Part shown: positions 1 through 7,271 of the stretch, in pieces
How positions within the stretch are numbered: position 1 is the first letter of the stretch
Layout: the number at the start of each line of letters is the position of its first letter
Assembly: GCA_016187945.1 (NCBI GenBank)
Contig: JACPIT010000005.1
Span: 496,001 to 560,000 of the forward strand
Length of the DNA stretch: 64,000 nt
From: Opitutia bacterium
GTDB taxonomy: Bacteria > Verrucomicrobiota > Verrucomicrobiia > Opitutales > Opitutaceae
Direction of reading: 5' to 3'
Notes under the pieces: generated by a model
Database searches by the model: none
Told to the model about the DNA's origin: nothing
Seen by the model: only the letters and a program-made list of their open reading frames with translations
Translations under genes and position numbers: made by a program

Positions 1-324
1 GAAAACGACCTCGCGCTGCTCGCCCGCACGAAAGTCGGTCGCGACATCAACCGCCACTACTACACGCCCCCCGAGATCGACGCCGCGCTCGCGCGCCCCG
101 TCGTCCGCGCGCTCTTCGACCTGATCCGTTTCCGCAACACGCATCCCGCCTTCGCCGGCGAGTTCGCCGTCGCCGAAACGCCCGAGCACCAACTCCACCT
201 CACCTGGCGCGCCGGCCCGCAGCACGCGACGCTCGAGATCGATCTCGCCGCGAACACGGCAGTGATCACCGCCACGCGCCCCGACGGCACGACCGAAACG
301 CGCGACTTAGGTGGAACGCGTTGA
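1..324 (+). CDS. Sucrose phosphorylase, C-terminal fragment
   Basis: This is the last 107 codons of a gene that begins before the window. The stretch ENDLALLARTKVGRDINRHY matches the conserved C-terminal region of GH13 subfamily 18 sucrose phosphorylases. These enzymes split sucrose with phosphate into glucose 1-phosphate and fructose in the cytoplasm. The remainder looks like the usual small C-terminal beta domain. The fructokinase downstream on the same strand would consume the fructose released, which supports the call. The final residues GGTR and the TGA stop are encoded by the start of a REP repeat, so the repeat sets the end of the protein. A related glucosyl phosphorylase of the same subfamily is possible. 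Confidence 0.85.
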   Translation, partial: ENDLALLARTKVGRDINRHYYTPPEIDAALARPVVRALFDLIRFRNTHPAFAGEFAVAETPEHQLHLTWRAGPQHATLEIDLAANTAVITATRPDGTTETRDLGGTR

Positions 325-412
325 CCTCAACGCGTTCAAGAACGCCCGCTCGCGCCATCAGCTCCGTATCGGGCTGCATTCCCGAGCGTCTTGAGGTCAA
401 GCCGCTCCACCT
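309..412. repeat. REP palindromic unit, full copy
   Basis: The left arm begins AGGTGGAACGCGTTGACC and the right arm ends TCAAGCCGCTCCACCT. The arms are imperfect inverted repeats around a spacer of about 45 bases. The first 16 bases form the end and stop codon of the sucrose phosphorylase gene. It belongs to the same family as the units flanking the RAYT gene. Confidence 0.85.
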
Positions 413-432
413 CGATGCAAGGCCCGGCTCCC

Positions 433-466
433 AGGTGGAACGCGTTGACCTTAACGCGCTCAATAA
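433..466. repeat. REP half unit
   Basis: A single left arm beginning AGGTGGAACGCGTTGACC, followed by TTAACGCGCTC. No right arm is seen nearby. Confidence 0.75.
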
Positions 467-507
467 ACTTCCGCAGCCTGAGGTAGGGCGGGACCGCCGG
501 GCCCGCC

Positions 508-563
508 AAGCTCGCGGCGCCAAGCTCGCGGCGCCACGTTCGCGGCGCCACGTTCGCGGCGCG
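508..563. repeat. Four tandem 14-base units
   Basis: Two copies of AAGCTCGCGGCGCC are followed by two copies of ACGTTCGCGGCGC plus C or G, head to tail without spacers. The array sits inside a larger inverted-repeat element and has no visible function. Confidence 0.85.
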
Positions 564-870
564 CCCAGCGGTCGCGCCCTATCTCGATGCAACGAGTCCG
601 GCGGGGAAAATTTCCGCCCGCGAATTCCGAAACTGTGGGCGAGGTGCCCGCCCCCACGGGTTATCGCCGTCGCTGCCTGCGCCTCGCTGGGTGGGAGCCG
701 GCCCGCACCCAGCGCTCGTGCTATCGTAAATGCCGACGCGGCAAATTTAGGAACCACTGATCTTCTCTGATTGGCACTTATCTCCGTATCAGTGTTCATC
801 AGTGTGCATCAGTGGTTCAAAAACTCCTGCCCCGTTTGCCTAGCGCGTGAGTGAGCGACACCCTTCTTCC

Positions 871-899
871 CACTCTCACTTTCCCTCTCACCCTCACTC
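871..899. repeat. Pyrimidine-rich repeat, copy 1
   Basis: Begins CACTCTCACTTTCCCTCTCA. It matches 25 of 29 bases of a tract at 5997-6025, where the same repeat lies inside the coding sequence of an MFS transporter. Here it lies directly before the fructokinase start codon, where a Shine-Dalgarno sequence would be expected. Confidence 0.7.
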
Positions 900-901
900 C
901 C

Positions 902-1798
902 ATGAGCTTCCGCATCGTCGGCCTCGGTGAAATTCTCTGGGACGTCCTGCCCACCGGCCGCCAGCTCGGCGGCGCGCCGGCCAATTTCGCCTATCACGCC
1001 GCTGCGCTCGGTGCCGAATCGCGCATCGTCTCCCGCATCGGCCACGACGACCTCGGCCGCGCCGTGCTCGCGCGCCTCGGCGAACTCGGACTCGCCACCG
1101 ACGCCATCGAAACCGACCCGACCGCGCCGACGAGCACGGTGACCGTCGCGCTCGAGCCCGGCGGCCATCCGCACTACACGATCCACGAAAACGTCGCGTG
1201 GGACCGCCTCGCCGGCGAACCCGCCGCCCGCGCCGCCGTCGCCGCGGCCGACGCGATCTGCTTCGGCACGCTCGCGCAGCGCAGCGAGCCGGCGCGCAAC
1301 GCGATTCGTTCGCTTCTACGTCTGACGCGCCCGGAGGCGCTGCGCGTCTTCGACATCAATCTCCGCCAGCACTACTTCTCGCGCGAGCTCATCGCCGAGT
1401 CGCTCGCGCTCGCGTCGGTGTTGAAGGTCAACGAAACCGAGCTGCCCGAGCTGATCCGCCTGTTCACGCTCCCGCGCGACGAACGCGCCGCTCTCGCCGC
1501 GCTGGCGTCGCAGTTCAGCCTCCGCGCCATCGCTTACACGCGCGGCGCGTCCGGCGCGCTGCTCTACGCGGAGGGCACGTGGTTCGACCACCCTGGCGTG
1601 CGCGTGACCGTCGCCGACACGATCGGCGCCGGCGATTCGTTCACGGCCGCGTTCACGCTCGGCCTCCTGCACGGCTGGTCCCTCGCGACCATCGCCGAGC
1701 GCGCCATCGCGATCTCCGCCTACGTCTGCTCCCAGCCCGGCGCCACGCCGCAGCTGCCGCCGGAATTGACGATGGCGTTCCGAGGTGGAACGCGTTGA
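902..1798 (+). CDS. Fructokinase (PfkB/ribokinase family)
   Basis: This 298-residue cytoplasmic sugar kinase probably phosphorylates the fructose released by the sucrose phosphorylase upstream. Visible family features are the N-terminal GEILWDVLP, the GGAPANFAYH substrate-binding segment near residue 25, and the C-terminal DTIGAGDSFTAAF with the catalytic Asp and anion-hole glycines. I chose the ATG at 902 because MSFRIVGLGE is the usual family start; an in-frame GTG at 851 would add 17 residues, mostly encoded by a repeat. The gene ends in GGTR plus TGA supplied by a REP repeat, as in the gene upstream. Another hexose as substrate cannot be excluded. Confidence 0.88.
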   Translation: MSFRIVGLGEILWDVLPTGRQLGGAPANFAYHAAALGAESRIVSRIGHDDLGRAVLARLGELGLATDAIETDPTAPTSTVTVALEPGGHPHYTIHENVAWDRLAGEPAARAAVAAADAICFGTLAQRSEPARNAIRSLLRLTRPEALRVFDINLRQHYFSRELIAESLALASVLKVNETELPELIRLFTLPRDERAALAALASQFSLRAIAYTRGASGALLYAEGTWFDHPGVRVTVADTIGAGDSFTAAFTLGLLHGWSLATIAERAIAISAYVCSQPGATPQLPPELTMAFRGGTR

Positions 1799-1888
1799 CC
1801 CCCAACGCGTTCAAGAACGTTCCCTCGCAGCTTCGGCCCGCTTCCGGCTGCAATCCCGAGAGCGTCTTGGGGTCAAGCCGCTCCACCT
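1783..1888. repeat. REP palindromic unit left of the RAYT
   Basis: Full unit from AGGTGGAACGCGTTGACC to AAGCCGCTCCACCT. The first 16 bases form the end of the fructokinase gene. A further half arm, ACGCGTTGACCCCAACGCG, follows at about 1895-1920 and runs into the ribosome binding site of the transposase gene. Confidence 0.87.
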
Positions 1889-1928
1889 TTCACACACGCG
1901 TTGACCCCAACGCGTTCGAGGAGCAACG

Positions 1929-2417
1929 ATGCCTTCGCGCCGCCTGGGCCTGCGACGCGACTTCTCGATGCAGGAATTCGGACGCAGGCTGCACCACAAC
2001 ACGCCCGGTTGGGTCAAAGATGGAGCGTCGTTTCACATTCGAGTTCGCGTCGCCGACACACCGCAGTCTTCGCTGATTCATCCGCTGCTCGCCCGTGAAT
2101 TGCTCGAGGCCGCGCAACGCTACCATGCGCGCGATCGCTGGTGGTGTGAGCTGTTCCTGCTGATGCCGGATCACTGGCATGCGATCCTCGTGTTTCCAGC
2201 GTCGCCCGGCATGAGCCGCACGCTGCGCGATTGGAAGCGCGGCACGGCCCGTTTCCAGAACGTTGACTGGCAGGAGAACTATTTCGATCACCGCATCCGC
2301 AACGACGCCGAGTTCGCCGAAACGTGGCACTACATCCGGCGAAACCCGGTCGCGCGCGGCCTGTGCGCGAGCGAAGACGACTGGACATGGTGGTGCGCAC
2401 CGGCTTCAGAGACTTGA
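1929..2417 (+). CDS. REP-associated tyrosine transposase (RAYT, Y1 family)
   Basis: This 162-residue protein is a single-strand-acting HUH/Y1 transposase of the IS200-like transposase_17 group. The metal-binding histidine pair is in LLMPDHWHAILVFP, and WHYIRRNPVARGL carries the conserved tyrosine region and the NPV..GL signature. RAYT proteins recognise and cut REP hairpins and are held responsible for spreading them. Fittingly, this gene has two REP arms before it and two after it. A GAGGAG ribosome binding site overlaps the tail of the left REP half arm. The reading frame is intact, so the enzyme may be active. No other insertion-sequence ends are seen. Confidence 0.92.
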   Translation: MPSRRLGLRRDFSMQEFGRRLHHNTPGWVKDGASFHIRVRVADTPQSSLIHPLLARELLEAAQRYHARDRWWCELFLLMPDHWHAILVFPASPGMSRTLRDWKRGTARFQNVDWQENYFDHRIRNDAEFAETWHYIRRNPVARGLCASEDDWTWWCAPASET

Positions 2418-2482
2418 GCGTGTTGACGTTGACGCGTTTGCGAACTGCAGTTCCGAGCGCATTGAGGTCAATGCGCTCCACC
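2414..2482. repeat. REP palindromic unit just after the RAYT
   Basis: A diverged unit starting at the RAYT stop codon. Its right arm, GAGGTCAATGCGCTCCACCT, is clear; its left arm, GAGCGTGTTGACGTTGACGC, is degenerate. Confidence 0.75.
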
Positions 2483-2493
2483 TCTGACTTCCG

Positions 2494-2600
2494 AGGTGGA
2501 ACGCGTTGACCCCAACGCGTTCAAGGACGCGCGCTCGCGGCGCCGGCGTCCCGCAGCGGGGCTGCAATCCCAGAGCGTCTTGGGGTCACGCCGCTCCACC
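2494..2600. repeat. REP palindromic unit, full copy
   Basis: The left arm is AGGTGGAACGCGTTGACC and the right arm GGGGTCACGCCGCTCCACC. It ends 18 bases beyond the stop codon of the AraC-type regulator, which is encoded on the other strand. Confidence 0.85.
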
Positions 2601-2618
2601 CGCGCTGACGCGCGTTTG

Positions 2619-3629
2619 CTACCGCGACACCTTCACGACCGCTTTCGCCATCACTTCCGGGCGCAGGCCGAAGTCGTGCTCTTCGCGGTCGTAGAAAACC
2701 GCCTTCGGCTCGCGCTCGATGTGCGAGGCGACGTGTTGCAGCTCGGCGCGGAATTGCACGGGCGAGCGGCCCGTGGCCTTGCGGAAGACGCGCGTGAAGT
2801 AGTTCGGGTCGTTGAAGCCGCAGGCGGCGGCGATTTCCTTCACGCTCAGCGGCGTGTGGCGCACGGCGTCGACCGCGTTGGCGAGGCGGATGCGCGTGAG
2901 ATACTCGACGATGCGTTCGCCTGTCTCACGGTGAAACAGCTTCGACAGATGGCTCGGCGAGCAGCGCAACTCCGCGGCGAGCGACTCCACGCTCAGCTCG
3001 GGGTCGTGCAGGTTGTTTCGCATCAGCCACTGGCAGCGGAAGACGCGCTCGGTTTCCGAGTAGCGCGAGGCGTCCTGCTCCTCGACGAGGGCGAGCAGCA
3101 GCGAGAGCTCCGCCAGCAGCAGGCCCTTGATCGCCGTGGCGCACGCCGCGCGGTCGCGGAAGCGCAGCACGCCGGTGCGGTTGAGGTATTCGACGAGTTC
3201 GTGGAAGAGATCCGTCGTGAAGAAATGGATGTCGTCGACGATCGGCTTGCCCGGCGGCGATTCGTGCGCGACGTGGATCGCGACGGTTTCGTTGTAGTAG
3301 CAGGCGACGACGTTCTCGAACGGCTTGGTGGTCGCGCGGGCGATCTCGCCGTGCGGCACGCCCTTCGGCATCACGCAAATTTCGCCGGGGCCGAGCACGA
3401 AGCGCTGATCGGGAAAGAAGAACTCCGTCTCGCCGCCGAGTTGGATGAACAGCTCGGGCTTGAAGTGATACTGCATGCCCGGGTGCCGCTCGAAGAGGTG
3501 GCGCGTCTCCGGGATGCGCACGCGCGCCTTGCCGGATTCGAGCAGCGCGATCTGCCGGCGGAACGTTTCGATGAACAGACGGCGCGCGTCGATCTTCGCG
3601 CCGGCGCGGGCGGGGAGGAACGAGATCAT
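2619..3629 (-). CDS. AraC-family transcriptional regulator
   Basis: This 336-residue regulator has an N-terminal cupin-like sensor half (residues about 35-100, including LGPGEICVMPKGVPHGE) and a C-terminal pair of helix-turn-helix motifs. The second HTH ends in the family signature IAAACGFNDPNYFTRVFRKA followed by GRSPVQFR. Its position between sucrose catabolic genes and a sugar transporter suggests that it senses a sugar and controls this locus; this is inference. I chose the ATG at 3629 because longer in-frame starts run into a REP repeat. It is transcribed away from the transporter, so the gap between them is a shared regulatory region. Confidence 0.88.
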   Translation of the reverse strand: MISFLPARAGAKIDARRLFIETFRRQIALLESGKARVRIPETRHLFERHPGMQYHFKPELFIQLGGETEFFFPDQRFVLGPGEICVMPKGVPHGEIARATTKPFENVVACYYNETVAIHVAHESPPGKPIVDDIHFFTTDLFHELVEYLNRTGVLRFRDRAACATAIKGLLLAELSLLLALVEEQDASRYSETERVFRCQWLMRNNLHDPELSVESLAAELRCSPSHLSKLFHRETGERIVEYLTRIRLANAVDAVRHTPLSVKEIAAACGFNDPNYFTRVFRKATGRSPVQFRAELQHVASHIEREPKAVFYDREEHDFGLRPEVMAKAVVKVSR

Positions 3630-3647
3630 GGGGTGGGGTGGGGCGAG

Positions 3648-3732
3648 GGTGGAGCGGCTTGACCTCAAGACGCTCGGGGGTGTGACCCGCAGCGCGTGTT
3701 CTCGAACGCGTTGAGGTCAACGCGTTCCACCT
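3648..3732. repeat. REP palindromic unit upstream of the AraC gene
   Basis: The left arm GGTGGAGCGGCTTGACCTCA and the right arm GTTGAGGTCAACGCGTTCCA are inverted repeats. It lies in the divergent gap (3630-4040), just upstream of the AraC start codon. Confidence 0.83.
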
Positions 3733-3871
3733 TGCGGGATGACCGAACCGATAGTCGCGCTCCTGCCGCGCCGCACCTGCAAAATCGCGCCGTGCTGCAA
3801 TTCGCCGATTTTTCCGGGTGGGCAGGCTTCCGGTTTCGCTCCACGAATCCACGCTGACCGCGCCCCTCCGT

Positions 3872-4025
3872 AATCTTTCCTCTTTCTCTTAATCTTTCTC
3901 TTTCTCCCTCCGTCTCCGCCCCCACCCCGTTCCCGTCGCATCTAGCCCCCGCACGCCCTTCCGCTGCCTCCGCGCCCTCCGGCGCGAGGAAGAAAGATTA
4001 AGAGAAAGAGGAAAGAGAAAGATTT
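3872..4025. repeat. Inverted polypyrimidine/polypurine arms
   Basis: The left arm (about 3872-3913) is rich in CTTTCTCTTAATCTTTC. The right arm (about 3986-4022) is its near reverse complement, with AAAGATTAAGAGAAAGAGG. Together they could pair as a long stem ending 15 bases before the transporter start. The same sequence brackets the gene at 32239-32661. With the REP unit, this fills the 411-base divergent gap; no promoter could be assigned. Confidence 0.7.
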
Positions 4026-4040
4026 CGCCCCCCAACCCCC

Positions 4041-5375
4041 ATGAAGCCCCGGCTCACTTTCGCCCAGATCCTGAACATGAATTTCGGGTTCTTCGGCATC
4101 CAATACTCGTTCGGCCTCCAGCAGGGCAACATGAGCCCGCTCTACAAATTCCTCGGAGCCGACGAGGCCGCGCTGCCTTACCTCTGGCTCGCAGGCCCGG
4201 TGACCGGCCTCGTGGTCCAGCCGATCATCGGCGCGATGAGCGACCGCACGCTGTCGCGCTGGGGACGGCGCACGCCGTATTTCTTCATCGGCGCCGTGTT
4301 GTGCAGCGTGGCGCTGTTCTTCATGCCGTTCAGCCCGACGCTGTGGGCGGCGGCGGGACTGCTGTGGATTCTCGACGCGGCCAACAACGTCACGATGGAA
4401 CCGTATCGCGCGTTCGTGAGCGACAAGCTCGACCGCTCGCAGCACTCGCTCGGCTTCCTGACGCAAAGCGCGTTCACCGGCCTCGGCCAGACGCTCGCGT
4501 ATCTCACGCCCTCGATCCTCGTCGTGCTCGGGATGAACAAGGACGCGGTGAACAGCCACCACATCCCGCACGTCACCATCGCGGCGTTCGTGATCGGCGC
4601 GGTGTTTTCCATCACGTCGATTCTCTGGACGCTGCGCACGACCAAGGAAATCCCGCTCACGCCCGACGAGGAGGCCGCCATCCGCCGCCAGCCGCCCGGT
4701 TGGACGCATGCGTTCGCCGAAATCGGCTCGGCCATCCGCGAGATGCCGCTCGCGATGCGCCAGCTCGCGGTGATGAAGCTGTTCCAGTGGTATGCGCTCT
4801 TCTGTTACTGGCAGTATATCGTGCTCTCGCTCTCGAAAACGCTCTTCGGCACGACCGACGCCACGAGCATGGCCTTTCGCGATGCGAGCCTGATCAACGG
4901 CCAGATCGGCGGCTTCTACAACGCCGTGGCGTGCGTCGCGGCGTTTGCGCTCGTGCCCTTCACGCGGCGCTTCGGCGCGGCGCGCACGCACGCGTTCAGC
5001 CTCACCGCAGCGGGCGTCGGCCTCATTTGCCTGCCGCTGATTCACTCGAAGCTCCTGCTCTTCGTGCCGATGCTCGGCATGGGCCTCGCGTGGGCGAGCG
5101 TGATGGGCAATCCCTACGTGATGCTCGCCGGCTGCATTCCGGCGCACCGCACAGGCGTCTACATGGGAATTTTCAACATGTTCATCGTGATCCCGATGAT
5201 CATCCAGATTTTCACGCTGCCACTGCTCTACCGCAGCATGCTCGGCGGCGATCCGAGCAACGTCATCCGCCTCGCCGGTGCACTCCTGCTCTGCGCCGCG
5301 GTCGCGACGCTCTTCGTGCGCACCGCGCCGGCCGCGGAGAAGCCGCTCGTCAAGTCGTCGCCGGCGCAGGCGTGA
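4041..5375 (+). CDS. MFS sugar transporter, probably sucrose (SUT/SLC45-like)
   Basis: This 444-residue inner-membrane protein has about twelve hydrophobic segments. The N-terminal [20 protein letters not shown] and the loop [21 protein letters not shown] resemble the SUT/GPH-type sugar:proton symporters, whose RxGRRxP loop is characteristic. Membership in a cluster with a sucrose phosphorylase and fructokinase makes sucrose the likely substrate; maltose or another glucoside is an alternative. The start is an ATG 15 bases after a polypurine repeat arm. The last 26 bases overlap the end of the convergent MFS gene, so the two transcripts would be antisense at their tails. Confidence 0.85.
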   Translation: MKPRLTFAQILNMNFGFFGIQYSFGLQQGNMSPLYKFLGADEAALPYLWLAGPVTGLVVQPIIGAMSDRTLSRWGRRTPYFFIGAVLCSVALFFMPFSPTLWAAAGLLWILDAANNVTMEPYRAFVSDKLDRSQHSLGFLTQSAFTGLGQTLAYLTPSILVVLGMNKDAVNSHHIPHVTIAAFVIGAVFSITSILWTLRTTKEIPLTPDEEAAIRRQPPGWTHAFAEIGSAIREMPLAMRQLAVMKLFQWYALFCYWQYIVLSLSKTLFGTTDATSMAFRDASLINGQIGGFYNAVACVAAFALVPFTRRFGAARTHAFSLTAAGVGLICLPLIHSKLLLFVPMLGMGLAWASVMGNPYVMLAGCIPAHRTGVYMGIFNMFIVIPMIIQIFTLPLLYRSMLGGDPSNVIRLAGALLLCAAVATLFVRTAPAAEKPLVKSSPAQA

Positions 5376-6651
5376 GAAGCCGGCTCTTCCCGATCGGCAA
5401 CACGATCAACGCTGCGATCACGCACAGCGCGCCCGCGCCGATGAATGCCGGCGCGTAGCTGCCGTAACTCGTCCGCGTCGCTCCGGCCATGTAGGCCGCG
5501 CACGCCGCGCCGACTTGGTGCGCCGCCACGACCCAGCCGAACACGATCGGGCCTTTTTCGCGCCCGAACACCTCGCTCGTGAGCCGCACCGTTGGCGGCA
5601 CCGTCGCGATCCAGTCGAGCCCGTAGAACACCGCGAACACTCCGAGCCCCGCCGCCGGTCCGAGCAGCGCTTGCGGCAGAAAAATCAGCGAGAGACCGCG
5701 CAGCCCGTAATAGGTGAAGAGCAACGTGCGACAGTTGAAGCGGTCGCTAAGCCAGCCGGAGGCCGTCGTGCCGAACAGATCGAAAATCCCCATGAGCGCG
5801 AGCAGCCCCGCCGCGCGCACTTCGGGAATGCCGCAATCGAACGCCGCCGGGATCAGGTGCGTGCCGACGAGCCCGTTCGTGCTCGCGCCGCACACAAAAA
5901 ACGATCCCGCGAGCAGCCAGAAATCCCGCACGCGCACCGCCTCGAGCAGCGCGTCCACGGCGCGCTTCGCCGGATTGCCCGCCGTCCGACTCCGGCCACT
6001 TTCACTCTCCCTTTCACCTTCACTCGGCGTCTCCCCAAACGGCCGCAAGCCCACATCGCGCGGATCGTCGCGCATCAGCCACGCGATCAGTGGCACGACC
6101 GCGAGCGCCGCGGCCGCCACGACCAGCGGCGCGCCGCGCCAGCCCTTTTCCGTCACGACGGTCGCGAGGCTCGGGAGAAAAATCAGTTGCCCGGTCGCCG
6201 TGCTTGCCGTGAGCAAGCCCATGACGAGTCCGCGCCGCTGCGTGAACCACCGCGTCGCCACCGCCGCCCCGAGCACGGCCGCGGCCATGCCGGAACCGAT
6301 GCCGACCACGAAGCCCCACAGCACCACGAATTGCCAGTAGTGCGTCGCAACCGTCGAGAGCCCGTAACCCGCCGCGAGCATCGTCATCGCCGCCATCATC
6401 GTGCGCCGCAGCCCGAAGCGTTGATACAGCGCCGCCGCGAATGGCCCCATCAACCCGTAGAGGAAAATGTTGATCGAGACGATCGACGACACCGTCGCGC
6501 GGCTCCACTGAAACTCATTGCCCAGCGGCAGCAGGATGACGCCCGGCGTCGCGCGCGCCCCGGCGGCCGCCAGCAGCGTGACAAACGCCACGCCGGCGAC
6601 GACCCATGCGTAATGGAATTTGGTGATCGGAGCTTTAGCGGGAGCGCTCAT
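5350..6651 (-). CDS. MFS transporter, OFA-like
   Basis: This 433-residue permease has about twelve membrane segments and resembles the oxalate/formate antiporter-like branch of the major facilitator superfamily (FHYAWVVAGVAF near the N terminus and WSRATVSSIVSINIFLYGLMGPFAAAL). The substrate cannot be read from sequence; monocarboxylates are usual for the group. The start ATG at 6651 gives the normal N terminus; upstream in-frame codons look non-coding. In the central cytoplasmic loop, residues about 209-218 (PSEGERESES) are encoded by a pyrimidine-rich repeat also found before the fructokinase gene, which suggests an in-frame repeat insertion into a tolerant loop. Confidence 0.82.
   Translation of the reverse strand: MSAPAKAPITKFHYAWVVAGVAFVTLLAAAGARATPGVILLPLGNEFQWSRATVSSIVSINIFLYGLMGPFAAALYQRFGLRRTMMAAMTMLAAGYGLSTVATHYWQFVVLWGFVVGIGSGMAAAVLGAAVATRWFTQRRGLVMGLLTASTATGQLIFLPSLATVVTEKGWRGAPLVVAAAALAVVPLIAWLMRDDPRDVGLRPFGETPSEGERESESGRSRTAGNPAKRAVDALLEAVRVRDFWLLAGSFFVCGASTNGLVGTHLIPAAFDCGIPEVRAAGLLALMGIFDLFGTTASGWLSDRFNCRTLLFTYYGLRGLSLIFLPQALLGPAAGLGVFAVFYGLDWIATVPPTVRLTSEVFGREKGPIVFGWVVAAHQVGAACAAYMAGATRTSYGSYAPAFIGAGALCVIAALIVLPIGKSRLLTPAPATT
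5997..6025. repeat. Pyrimidine-rich repeat inside an MFS gene, copy 2
   Basis: Begins CACTTTCACTCTCCCTTTCA on the plus strand, matching 25 of 29 bases of the tract at 871-899. It lies within the transporter coding sequence and is translated on the minus strand as the hydrophilic run SEGERESES. Confidence 0.7.
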
Positions 6652-6808
6652 GCGAGCGCGGAACCTCCGCACTTCCCGCTGCGGGTCAAACGCCGCCGCC
6701 CTGTTCGCCGCGGTTTGGGCCGAACTGTGCGTGTTGCGGTTCGTGGGCGTGCAATGAGTCGAATCGCTTGATTGTTGTGGGAGCTGTCGATTGGGGTAAT
6801 CGTGCCGC

Positions 6809-7216
6809 ATGGCTGATCGCGTTTCCGCAAAAACTCGAAGCAGGATCATGGCGAGCGTGGGCACGCGTGACACGGGACCGGAAGTCGCTCTCCGAAAACG
6901 ACTCCACTCTCTTGGCTATCGGTATCGCACTCACTCGCGAAGCTTGCCGGGCAAGCCAGACATTGTGTTTCCTCGGTTGCACAAGGTCATCTTCGTCCAC
7001 GGATGTTTTTGGCACGGACATCGGTGTCGGTGGGGAAGGCTGCCGAAGAGCCGCGTCGATTACTGGACTGCTAAAATTCGACTTAACCGGCAAAGAGATC
7101 GTCGCGTCACAGCCAAACTGCGTCGCCGCGAGTGGCGCGCGCTGGTGGTGTGGCAGTGTCAAATCCGGGACATCGAGCGCACTCTTCCGCGAATTGTGCG
7201 CTTTCTCGAAAGCTGA
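6809..7216 (+). CDS. vsr: Very-short-patch repair endonuclease Vsr
   Basis: This 135-residue nuclease nicks DNA next to T:G mismatches that arise when 5-methylcytosine is deaminated. The key residues fall at the same numbers as in E. coli Vsr: Glu25 in TGPEVALRKRL, Asp51 in GKPDIVF, and His64, Phe67, Trp68 and His69 in VHGCFWHGH. Its gene lies 55 bases before a C5 methyltransferase gene on the same strand, the normal partner for such a repair enzyme. Base composition is less GC-biased than in the flanking genes, consistent with acquisition as part of a restriction-modification cassette. Confidence 0.95.
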   Translation: MADRVSAKTRSRIMASVGTRDTGPEVALRKRLHSLGYRYRTHSRSLPGKPDIVFPRLHKVIFVHGCFWHGHRCRWGRLPKSRVDYWTAKIRLNRQRDRRVTAKLRRREWRALVVWQCQIRDIERTLPRIVRFLES

Positions 7217-7271
7217 GAGTTGCTTGAACTCGGCTCGACTGTTCTATCGCGCCTACTAAATACTGTCGCCT

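Larger units (their letters stand above)
325..901. other. Repeat-filled intergenic region
   Basis: No gene is credible between the sucrose phosphorylase and the fructokinase. The region holds the rest of a full REP unit, a half REP at 433-466, an inverted pair of the GGCGGGACCGC type (about 484-584), four 14-base tandem units (508-563), an inverted pair with ACCACTGAT arms (about 750-826) and a pyrimidine-rich tract (871-899). Confidence 0.75.

Noticed and set aside
508-563. CRISPR-like array
   Set aside because: The 14-base units are adjacent without spacers, and no cas genes are near.
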